Below are positions 26,106 through 32,064 of a stretch of DNA of 36,667 bases, piece by piece (position 1 is the stretch's first letter; every line of letters begins with the position of its first letter). The DNA is from Alphaproteobacteria bacterium UBA2966 (GTDB taxonomy: Bacteria > Pseudomonadota > Alphaproteobacteria > UBA2966): contig DEBC01000031.1 of assembly GCA_002348365.1 (NCBI GenBank), forward strand, positions 46,405-83,071, given 5' to 3'. The position numbers and the translations under genes were made by a program. The notes below the pieces were generated by a model. The model ran no database searches, was not told where the DNA came from, and worked only from the letters and a program-made list of their open reading frames with translations.

Positions 26106-26921
26106 TTACCAACCCATCTCGCCCAGTTTTTCGATCCCGTCAGGAAAGTCCACATCCGGTTCCGGAGAGATGATCTCCAGGACCACAGGCCCGTCGTAGC
26201 CAACCTGCCTCAGAGCGTTACCGACCGCCTCGAAGGGAACGTCTCCCCGGCCAATGGGGTCGTGGCGAAACTCTACTGTCGTCGTATCCGAGATATGGAC
26301 CAGGTTCATGCGTGACTTGACGAGTTCGATATCGGCAACAGGGTCGTCTTTGGCAAACACGCCATTCGCCACATCGTAGATGAGTGCCAGGCCGTCGCCG
26401 TAGTCCAGGTCGTCGAGGACAGCCATCAGATCCTTGGCCTTGGGGAGCCACGTGTACGGGATATTCTCAAACAACAGTTCCGTGCCAGCGCGTTGAGCCT
26501 CGGGGACCAGCCGATCGAGACTTTCCTTCAACCAATCCATCATGCGTTCGCGAGGAGCCGCCAACAACGGTCGGGCCAAACCGGGTGAAATCACGACGCC
26601 AGGCACGCCCCATTGACCCGCAAGTTCAACAATACTGCTCAGGTAACGGTACGTGTGATCGCGTATTTCACGCGATGGACTCACCATGTTGTTGTCCCAG
26701 CCGCCTGGATTGAACGACGTGAACGCCAAGTCCCGGTCGCTGAGCAATTTTCCAATTGCGTCGCGGTCAGCCGTGTCGAGTTCGGCCGCCCATACATGAC
26801 CCGGGGTCATGATGGCTTCGAACTGGCGATGTCCCTGGTCCGCAAGATGTGACAGGCAATCCGATATCGTCTGAGTCCATATCCATGAAAACGTGTTGAT
26901 GGAGAATTCTGTATTCGCCAT
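26106..26921 (-). CDS. Xylose isomerase-like TIM-barrel sugar isomerase/epimerase
   Basis: A 271-residue AP-endonuclease-2-fold protein. Expected metal ligands are Glu in ELLFENIPYTW, Asp in LIYDVANGVF, His in NLVHISDTTT and Glu in VVLEIISPEPD. The GRGDVPFEAV segment is typical of hydroxypyruvate isomerase, IolE and other sugar isomerase/epimerase relatives. The ATG at 26921 with GGGGGAAGG upstream was chosen; the longer frame adds 12 non-family residues. It is the first gene of the minus-strand set isomerase, ABM protein, thiamine-diphosphate enzyme, MFS transporter. A TATAAT on the same strand lies at 26996-26991, but no clear -35 goes with it. Confidence 0.88.
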   Translation of the reverse strand: MANTEFSINTFSWIWTQTISDCLSHLADQGHRQFEAIMTPGHVWAAELDTADRDAIGKLLSDRDLAFTSFNPGGWDNNMVSPSREIRDHTYRYLSSIVELAGQWGVPGVVISPGLARPLLAAPRERMMDWLKESLDRLVPEAQRAGTELLFENIPYTWLPKAKDLMAVLDDLDYGDGLALIYDVANGVFAKDDPVADIELVKSRMNLVHISDTTTVEFRHDPIGRGDVPFEAVGNALRQVGYDGPVVLEIISPEPDVDFPDGIEKLGEMGW

Positions 26922-27103
26922 GCCTTCCCCCCGTAAGAAGCCAGCGCAATCGGCCATCTGCGCGGATCACCGGGCACGCTTGGAATTCCCATTATAGGGG
27001 TCCCCGTCGTACCGAGATATCTCACCGAATACGCATCGCTTGCCACTGCTTGCCCCCAAAGGTTAGAACCCCGACATCTCGGCCAACAAACGGTTTCCGT
27101 GGA

Positions 27104-27634
27104 ATGTCCAAAACATTGCTACTGATGCGCCATGCGAAATCGAGCTGGAACGACCCCGCCGTATCCGATTTCGATCGCAAGTTGAACAAGAGGGGCATCA
27201 AGGCGGCAGCGCGCATGGGGACGCATATGCGCGATATGGGAGTCGTCCCCGAATTCACCTTGTGCTCATCCGCACGTCGGGCCAAGGAAACCTGGAATCT
27301 TGTTCAGGAATCATTCGACGGATCAGTCGAAGTCAAGATCATGAAGCGGCTTTATCTCGCGTCGCCGACTCAAATTCTGGGCGCAGTTCGCACGGTGCCC
27401 GATAGTGTTCGATACCTTTTGGTCTTGGCGCACAATCCCGGCATTCAAGAACTTGCCCATCGTCTATCGAGTGTCCCCAAAGACGACAACGCGCGGAGAT
27501 TGGGAGAGGCCGTGCGTACCAAGTTTCCGACGGCAGCCCTTGTTATTTTGACCATGGAGATCGGCTCCTGGACTGAAATTGATCTGGGTGGTGGACACCT
27601 TGAGGACTTCGTCCGCCCGCGCGAACTGACCTAG
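27104..27634 (+). CDS. SixA-type histidine phosphatase
   Basis: A 176-residue phosphohistidine phosphatase of the histidine phosphatase superfamily. The catalytic RHG-type motif is LLLMRHAKSSW, with His9 expected as nucleophile. The second arginine region is LCSSARRAKETW and the second His is in VLAHNPGIQEL. E. coli SixA removes phosphate from HPt domains or PTS proteins, but the substrate here is not known. The ATG at 27104 gives the family N-terminus and follows GTGGA. The stop is 2 nt before the lipid-kinase gene, so the two are translationally coupled. Confidence 0.9.
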   Translation: MSKTLLLMRHAKSSWNDPAVSDFDRKLNKRGIKAAARMGTHMRDMGVVPEFTLCSSARRAKETWNLVQESFDGSVEVKIMKRLYLASPTQILGAVRTVPDSVRYLLVLAHNPGIQELAHRLSSVPKDDNARRLGEAVRTKFPTAALVILTMEIGSWTEIDLGGGHLEDFVRPRELT

Positions 27635-27636
27635 AG

Positions 27637-28566
27637 ATGGAACCGGTTTCCTCGCGTATTGGAGAGACGTCAGAGAACACCAGGCGCCAGGTTCTTGTGA
27701 TCTACAATCCAACCGCCGGCCAGCACAAGCAACACCGCTACGGCGCCGTCATGAATGCTCTGGGAAAGATGGGCGTGACCGTTGTTGAAAAACCTACAAC
27801 CAAGCGCGGCGACGCCGAACGTCTTGCGTCAGAGATCGCTGCTCATCAGTTCGATGCCGTCGTCATCGCAGGCGGCGACGGGACGATCAATGAAGCCATA
27901 AACGGACTTCATGCAGTCTCGCCTCCGCTCGCGATCATACCTTTGGGAACAGCTAACGTGCTGGCGGCTGAACTGGGGCTTGAAGCCGACCCCGATGTCA
28001 TTGCGCGCACGATTGCCACGGGCGAATCCAATCCCATTCATCTGGGCCTCGCCAATCGGCGCCGCTTCACCATGATGGCGGGGATCGGAATCGATTCGCA
28101 CGTCGTGCAAGGTGTCTCACCGTCTCTGAAGCGAATGATGGGAAAAGGCGCCTATGTGTGGCAAACGCTGATCGAGCTTTGCCGCTTCCCATCGCCGGCA
28201 TACACCGTCACGATTGAGAACGTTCGGCACGACGTTGGCTCTGCCGTTTTTGCCAATGGCCACTTCTACGGAGGCCGTTTCGTCACCGCACCGGAGGCCC
28301 GCCTGGAAGATCCTGCTCTACATGCTTGTCTGCTGGCCGGAAGAGGCCGTTGGAACCTCGTGCGCTATGGCATGGCATTGACTCGGAACCGGCTCGCGGC
28401 GTTGAAAGATGTCCAGACGATCAGGTTCGACAAGGCAGAGATCGAAGGTCCGGTCGGTGATCCTGTACATGCTGACGGCGATATCATAGGGGGCCTCCCC
28501 GTCACGGTTGAATTGGACCCACAGCCGGTTCAGGTCGTGCAACCTTCAAACAGTGCGAATTGCTGA
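27637..28566 (+). CDS. Diacylglycerol kinase-like (YegS/DAGK) lipid kinase
   Basis: A 309-residue lipid kinase of the DAGK catalytic family. The N-terminal VLVIYNPTAGQHKQHRY opens the nucleotide domain. The phosphate-binding loop is VVIAGGDGTINEAINGL, followed by LAIIPLGTANVLAAELGL, all diagnostic. The later ANGHFYGGRFVTAPEARLED and VHADGD segments are also typical. Bacterial members phosphorylate diacylglycerol, ceramide or sphingosine; the lipid is not evident here. It is tightly placed between sixA (2 nt) and a methyltransferase (6 nt), so all three are very likely one operon. Confidence 0.92.
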   Translation: MEPVSSRIGETSENTRRQVLVIYNPTAGQHKQHRYGAVMNALGKMGVTVVEKPTTKRGDAERLASEIAAHQFDAVVIAGGDGTINEAINGLHAVSPPLAIIPLGTANVLAAELGLEADPDVIARTIATGESNPIHLGLANRRRFTMMAGIGIDSHVVQGVSPSLKRMMGKGAYVWQTLIELCRFPSPAYTVTIENVRHDVGSAVFANGHFYGGRFVTAPEARLEDPALHACLLAGRGRWNLVRYGMALTRNRLAALKDVQTIRFDKAEIEGPVGDPVHADGDIIGGLPVTVELDPQPVQVVQPSNSANC

Positions 28567-28572
28567 TACACT

Positions 28573-29289
28573 GTGCGAACGCTCTCACACTCTAAAGCCA
28601 AGAAGTTCTATGACCGGTTCGGAGCAAGACAGGATCGCAGCACGCTGTATGAAGATCTTCCCATCAGACTGCTGATCGAGAACTCTGAATTCGAAGATGC
28701 AAACTCCGTTTTGGAATTCGGCTGCGGAACCGGAAGATTGGCGGAGCGCCTGTTGGCCGAACACCTAACGTCGGAAACGGCTTACACGGCGCTGGATATC
28801 AGCGACACCATGATCGGTCTGACGCGTGGTCGGCTGGCACAGTGGAATTCACGGGTTGAAGTCCGCCAGACGGCGGGCCAGATGACTCTTGATGCGGATG
28901 ACTCCAGTTACGATCGGTTCGTCAGCACATATGTCTTCGATCTTCTGAGCATAGGAGATATCGTCAAGCTTCTCGATGAAGCACATCGCGTTTTGCAGCC
29001 TGGTGGCCTCATATGCCTGGTTTCGCTGACAGCAGGTCATGGTTTCGGGGCAAAGCTCGCTACCGGCATGTGGCGACTCGCCTACTGGATCAGTCCGGCT
29101 GTGATGGGCGGTTGTCGTCCCATTAGGCTGTGGCGATACCTCTTCGCCGATCACTGGGAAGCCAAATTCCGTCGGGTTGTCTGTCCCGGCGGATTGTGCA
29201 GCGAAATTCTCATAGCTCGTTGTGTGAAGGAAAACGAACCGGCACGCGCCGATCTTACTTTCGACTTTCAAAGTGCGGTGCGGCGATGA
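28573..29289 (+). CDS. Class I SAM-dependent methyltransferase
   Basis: A 238-residue methyltransferase starting with GTG 6 nt after the lipid-kinase stop. Motif I is SVLEFGCGTGRLAERLL near residues 45-61, the next acidic strand is YTALDISDTMIGL, and the post-motif is DRFVSTYVFDLL with LDEAHRVLQPGGLICLVSL. The N-terminal KAKKFYDRFGARQD resembles ubiquinone/menaquinone-type and lipid methyltransferases. Its last 35 nt overlap the end of the opposite-strand cysteine dioxygenase pseudogene. Given its operon partner, a lipid substrate is plausible but unproven. Confidence 0.88.
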   Translation: MRTLSHSKAKKFYDRFGARQDRSTLYEDLPIRLLIENSEFEDANSVLEFGCGTGRLAERLLAEHLTSETAYTALDISDTMIGLTRGRLAQWNSRVEVRQTAGQMTLDADDSSYDRFVSTYVFDLLSIGDIVKLLDEAHRVLQPGGLICLVSLTAGHGFGAKLATGMWRLAYWISPAVMGGCRPIRLWRYLFADHWEAKFRRVVCPGGLCSEILIARCVKENEPARADLTFDFQSAVRR

Positions 29290-29836
29290 GTTCCCGGGTA
29301 CCCGACTCGATGTCGTAGGCGTGGAATCGGCTCATCATGCGTCCGTAAAGATGCAAGCTGACGGCGCGTGGCCGATTCTCCGGGACGCCTGTGACATGGA
29401 TATGGTCTGGGTGCGGGACGAATGTCGTCACGGCACCGGAGGGAAGCAGCACCAAGCCACCCCTTTGAAGCTCAATGCCGAAGTCCCGATCCTGATGAGG
29501 ATCGGCGTCTGTCCTCATGTACGCCTGTTCTTGGAGGACTCCCTGATGGACGCCCACAACACCTCAGGAACCGTGATCGTGAACCGGCGTCCACTGTCCC
29601 GGCTCCCACACCAGGGCAAACAAGGACAGACTATCGTCTTCCGCCGCAAATATCAGATTACGCGCGTAGTGCTCGGGGCTCGCACGGTAATGAGAAGACT
29701 CCAGGAAATCGTCGGCGACGCCCAGAAGACACAACATGGCTGGAGCCAAAGCCGTCACGATGCCGGCAGGAACATCATTGCAAGCAACGACTTCCCGACA
29801 TTGCTGTAGGAAGCGGTCCAGTGAGTAATCAGCCAT
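29255..29836 (-). pseudogene. Cysteine dioxygenase-family cupin with an in-frame TGA
   Basis: The full frame of 193 codons matches a small cupin metal enzyme of the cysteine dioxygenase family from end to end. Segments are MADYSLDRFLQQCREVV, SPEHYARNLIF, LFALVWEPGQWTPVHDHGS, then GVVGVHQGVLQEQAY, VPHPDHIHVTG and AVSLHLYGRMMSRFHAYD. The metal ligands (HDH and the later His) are kept. The only defect is a TGA at 29566-29564 where relatives have Trp (HDHG-S/T-W-GVVGV); one base change from TGG explains it. No frameshift is present. It may be a recent nonsense mutation or a sequence error. A Sec reading is unlikely (see rejected list). It is divergent from the selenoprotein gene at 30003. Confidence 0.85.
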
Positions 29837-29850
29837 GGCTTCTGTGGCCT

Positions 29851-29892
29851 TGATTCTGCGTTATTGCCCCTACCTTAATAGGTGCGGAATCA
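29851..29892. promoter_or_regulatory. Inverted repeat in the divergent cysteine dioxygenase / selenoprotein region
   Basis: TGATTCTGC (29851-29859) and GCGGAATCA (29884-29892) pair over 9 positions with one G:T wobble. A smaller ACCT-TAAT-AGGT repeat sits inside. The repeat lies 14 nt upstream of the dioxygenase start and about 110 nt upstream of the selenoprotein start, so it could be an operator for either. Function unknown. Confidence 0.3.
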
Positions 29893-30002
29893 GAGTCGAG
29901 GCGCCAACAGAAATCTAATGGCTGTACTCTTGAATGAAACGTTGGCCATCAGAGTTCTATCCGCTACCGTTCAACCTGAAAGTCCTGGAGACAGTTGCAG
30001 CC

Positions 30003-30224
30003 ATGAAAATTGAGATCGCCTACTGCGCAGTTTGAAACTACGAGCCGAGAGCCCTCCGTGTGAGGGATCAGATATTGGCAAGAGTGTCAGACGCAGACAT
30101 ACAGTTGATCAAGGGCAAGACCGGCGACTTCGAGGTCACCGTGGACGGCACCTTGAAATTCTCGAAGCAGGAACTCGGGCGTTTTCCGTCGGACGACGAG
30201 ACGGTGGCTCTTGCCGGAGCTTGA
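30003..30224 (+). CDS. SelW-like (Rdx family) selenoprotein with CxxU motif, TGA codon 11 read as selenocysteine
   Basis: Reading the TGA at 30033-30035 as Sec gives a 73-residue protein: MKIEIAYCAVU, then NYEPRALRVRDQILARVSDA, then a segment ending TGDFEVTVDGTLKFSKQELG and RFPSDDET, before a true TGA stop at 30222-30224. The first strand, the C8-A-V-U11 redox motif, the Y three residues earlier, the A-L after the motif and the FEVTVDG-L-FSK segment are those of selenoprotein W and its Rdx relatives. Coding sense continues smoothly on both sides of the TGA. A hairpin typical of a bacterial SECIS follows the codon. SelW-like proteins are thought to act in redox defence. GGAG at 29987-29990 is 12 nt from the ATG, a long spacing. 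No antisense or overlapping reading of this stretch looks like a protein. Confidence 0.87.
30049..30069 (+). promoter_or_regulatory. Bacterial SECIS-like hairpin
   Basis: CCCTC (30052-30056) pairs with GAGGG (30062-30066) around the loop CGTGT. Beyond a G-A mismatch the stem continues with two more pairs (GA 30049-30050 with TC 30068-30069). The stem starts 13-16 nt after the TGA, close to the spacing of known bacterial SECIS elements, and the loop carries the GU expected for SelB binding. It lies within the coding region, as bacterial elements do. Confidence 0.65.
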
Positions 30225-30242
30225 ACGCTAGCGGGGCAGGGA

Positions 30243-30316
30243 TGGAGCGGGCGAGGGGAATCGAACCCCCGTCGTAAGCTTGGGAAGCTTCTGCTCTGCC
30301 ATTGAGCTACGCCCGC
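30243..30316 (-). tRNA. tRNA-Gly (anticodon CCC)
   Basis: On the minus strand a full cloverleaf folds. The acceptor stem is GCGGGCG/CGCCCGC (7 bp), the D stem GCTC/GAGC, and the anticodon loop TTCCCAA on a stem whose outermost pair is G-A. The T arm is GGGGG-TTCGATT-CCCCT, the discriminator is T and an encoded CCA is present. The anticodon CCC reads GGG glycine codons. It lies 18 nt after the selenoprotein stop, on the opposite strand. Confidence 0.95.
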
Positions 30317-30421
30317 CCGCTGATAGCCCGAGACGACCGTCAATGTCTTGTGTAGATATCACAGTTCTCCCGACACTTGCACGGCGTTCACTCATCCACC
30401 CAACCGGGCAGTAAACCTCTC

Positions 30422-30622
30422 ATGCATATCGGCACAATCGAAAAACCAGTCCTGGTGTTTGGAGGACCATACAGAAATCTCGGCGCGACGCAGGCGTTGC
30501 TCGACCGTGCCGTCGCACTCGATATTCCACCCGAACGCATGATTTGTACGGGCGACACCGTTGCCTACTGTGCGGAACCCGAGGCCACGACTGATGTCAT
30601 CAGAACCTCCGGCATGCATGTC
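30422..30622 (+). pseudogene. Metallophosphoesterase-family N-terminal fragment
   Basis: The first 66 codons (MHIGTIEKPVLVFGGPYRNL, then ATQALLDRAV, PERMICTGDTVAYCAEPEAT and DVIRTSGMHV) match an alphaproteobacterial metallophosphoesterase of about 240-270 residues that normally continues with VMGNCEE. The match stops at about 30622. The frame runs on to 30796, but the rest (GGSGGSTRYRSG onward) is the wrong frame of another gene's end. The catalytic Asp/His residues further on are gone, so this is a deletion remnant. Confidence 0.78.
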
Positions 30623-30728
30623 GGTGGGTCTGGAGGATCCACGCGATATCGAAGCGGACATCCTTCGGGCACTGGAAATTTCGACTCACGAAACCCACCC
30701 TGCATGGCATGCCTCGATGTCGGCCTGA
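30618..30728 (+). pseudogene. C-terminal remnant of an O-succinylhomoserine sulfhydrylase (MetZ-like)
   Basis: In the frame offset from the metallophosphoesterase fragment, 36 codons read MSVGLEDPRDIEADILRALE and then about 16 more residues to a TGA at 30726-30728. L-S-V-G-L-E-D-P followed by D-I-x-x-D-L-x-x-A-L is the standard end of Cys/Met-metabolism PLP enzymes such as MetZ. In Rhodospirillales metZ often stands just upstream of apaG, as this remnant does. About 90% of the gene, including the PLP Lys, is missing. Confidence 0.7.
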
Positions 30729-30830
30729 CGGTGGATGTGTCAACCAGGGCTCTGGACAACACCGATTCAGGGACCGATATTCTTGTCTGGGTGTGACTTG
30801 CCGGGCAGGCAGATTTATTCGGAGTCCAAC

Positions 30831-31223
30831 ATGTACAGCCAGAAGACACGGTCGATCGAAGTCACCGTCAAACCGATGTATCTCGATGACCAGTCCTCAC
30901 CATCAGAAGACCATTATGTTTGGGCCTATTGGGTGCGAATCGACAACCAAGGTTCGGAGACTGTGCAGTTGAGATCACGCTACTGGCATATCACCGATGC
31001 GTCCGGCCGAATCCAGGAAGTTCGCGGTGCTGGCGTGGTTGGGGAGCAACCCGTGCTGCAACCCGGTCAGTCTTACGAATATACGAGCGGTACACCCCTT
31101 CCGACGCCTTCCGGCATCATGCTCGGTAGTTATGAGATGGAATCTCAGCAAGGTGAAAGGTTTGAGATCGACATTCCGGCATTCTCACTGGATAGCCCTT
31201 ATCAGGAGAAGTCGATCAACTAG
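30831..31223 (+). CDS. apaG: ApaG protein (Co2+/Mg2+ efflux-associated, FN3-like)
   Basis: A 130-residue ApaG domain: SIEVTVKPMYLDDQSSPSED, HYVWAYWVRIDNQGSETVQL, RSRYWHITDASGRIQEVRG and GVVGEQPVLQPGQSYEYTSG, each typical. ApaG has an immunoglobulin/FN3-like fold; a role in divalent-ion resistance is known from enterobacteria, while the molecular function is unsettled. The ATG at 30831 gives the family start; a longer frame begins inside the metZ remnant and was not used. It precedes folE by 118 nt containing several hairpins. Confidence 0.93.
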   Translation: MYSQKTRSIEVTVKPMYLDDQSSPSEDHYVWAYWVRIDNQGSETVQLRSRYWHITDASGRIQEVRGAGVVGEQPVLQPGQSYEYTSGTPLPTPSGIMLGSYEMESQQGERFEIDIPAFSLDSPYQEKSIN

Positions 31224-31225
31224 TT

Positions 31226-31279
31226 GGTATGAGGCGTGTTCACCCCTATGCACATCAGGGTGCCCGTATTTACGGACCC
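31226..31279 (+). promoter_or_regulatory. Candidate riboswitch or leader with competing hairpins upstream of folE
   Basis: CACCC (31241-31245) can pair with GGGTG (31258-31262). Alternatively GGGT (31258-31261) pairs with ACCC (31276-31279) outside a CCGTA-TT-TACGG hairpin (31264-31275). The two cannot form together. The region also opens with GGTATGAGGCGTG. A class of folate-responsive riboswitch (folE motif, THF-II) is known upstream of folE in Alphaproteobacteria, so this is the natural candidate, but I could not confirm the consensus by eye. Confidence 0.35.
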
Positions 31280-31287
31280 GGAATTTT
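31258..31287 (+). terminator. Probable intrinsic terminator or attenuator after apaG
   Basis: The stem GGGT-gc-CCGTA, a TT loop and TACGG-ACCC is followed after GGA by ATTTTT (31282-31287). This looks like a Rho-independent terminator for apaG, or an attenuator for folE, since the upstream CACCC could block it. Confidence 0.45.
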
Positions 31288-31289
31288 TG

Positions 31290-31322
31290 GCTTGATCAGG
31301 GCGTTTGACGACCGGATCAAGC
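31290..31322 (+). promoter_or_regulatory. 8-bp inverted repeat just before folE
   Basis: GCTTGATC (31290-31297) and GATCAAGC (31315-31322) are exact inverted arms separated by 17 nt, ending 19 nt before the folE start. The repeat may form a leader hairpin next to the ribosome-binding site or be a protein-binding site. Confidence 0.35.
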
Positions 31323-31341
31323 GAGACAGAGGAGACAATCA

Positions 31342-31989
31342 TTGACCGCACGCTTGAGTGCCGAATTCCCACAAGACGGTGGGGATGATGATGCTGAATT
31401 GGGCCGCCCTACGCGTGAGCAGGCGGAGCAAGCGGTTCGCACCCTGATCGCGTGGGTCGGAGATGACCCGGAGCGCGAAGGTCTTCAAGGAACTCCTGGC
31501 CGCGTCACTCGTGCCTATGAGGAGTTTTTTGCAGGCTACGATGATGACCCCGTTGCCTACCTCAAACGTACGTTTGAAGAGGTAGACGGGTATGACGAGA
31601 TGGTTGTGCTGCGCGACATCCGATTCGAGTCCCACTGCGAGCATCACATGCTGCCCATAATTGGCAGCGTTCACGTCGCTTATCTGCCAACCAACAGGGT
31701 GGTCGGAATCAGCAAGCTTGCCCGCGTCGTGGAAGCATATGCGAAGCGTCTGCAAATTCAGGAGAAGATGACAGCCCAGATCGCGAACACGGTGAATGAC
31801 GTGCTTACCCCGCAAGGCGTCGGCGTTGTTGTCGAAGCCGCGCATCAATGCATGACGATGAGGGGAGTGCATAAACCCGGCGTCACGATGGTGACCAGCC
31901 AGATGCTTGGGCGCTTTCGGAGCGATTCCAGAACCCGGCGCGAGTTCATGTCGTTGATCAACCAGCACGCGGGTTCCATAAACCTCTAG
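31342..31989 (+). CDS. folE: GTP cyclohydrolase I
   Basis: FolE converts GTP to dihydroneopterin triphosphate, the first step of folate synthesis (and a queuosine precursor). The active-site and zinc-binding signature is FESHCEHHMLPIIG, with a later His/Cys region VVVEAAHQCMTMRGVHKPG that completes it. RTLIAWVGDDPEREGLQGTP is the conserved N-terminal region. The start is TTG at 31342 with AGGAG 7 nt before it, the only well-placed choice; it gives 215 residues. The unusual start codon and the hairpins upstream suggest tight control. Confidence 0.95.
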   Translation: MTARLSAEFPQDGGDDDAELGRPTREQAEQAVRTLIAWVGDDPEREGLQGTPGRVTRAYEEFFAGYDDDPVAYLKRTFEEVDGYDEMVVLRDIRFESHCEHHMLPIIGSVHVAYLPTNRVVGISKLARVVEAYAKRLQIQEKMTAQIANTVNDVLTPQGVGVVVEAAHQCMTMRGVHKPGVTMVTSQMLGRFRSDSRTRREFMSLINQHAGSINL

Positions 31990-31999
31990 GGCGTTCAAC

Positions 32000-32037
32000 A
32001 CTCTCTACGGCATGATTCATTACGAATCGCGGAGAGT
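32000..32037. other. Nested hairpin between folE and trkH
   Basis: ACTCTC (32000-32005) pairs with GAGAGT (32032-32037), and inside it GATTC (32014-32018) pairs with GAATC (32024-32028) around ATTAC. It lies 10 nt after the folE stop and 27 nt before trkH. There is no T-run, so it may be a processing or terminator hairpin or a regulator site. Confidence 0.3.
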
Positions 32038-32064
32038 CGTGAAATAGGCATCGGTCAGGTTGCG

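Noticed and set aside
29564..29566. TGA in the cysteine dioxygenase-family gene as a second selenocysteine codon
   Set aside because: The position is Trp in relatives, not Cys, and no good SECIS-like hairpin follows at the right distance (only a very small GGA/TCC hairpin about 21 nt on).
30068..30343. Minus-strand 91-codon frame over the selenoprotein and tRNA
   Set aside because: It runs through the tRNA and antisense to the selenoprotein, and its translation matches no protein pattern.
30623..30796. Tail of the metallophosphoesterase frame as genuine coding sequence
   Set aside because: The same bases in another frame match the MetZ C-terminus, so this is an out-of-frame run-on.
30735..30830. 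Longer N-terminus for ApaG
   Set aside because: It covers the region just after the metZ remnant and does not resemble ApaG; the family start is at 30831.
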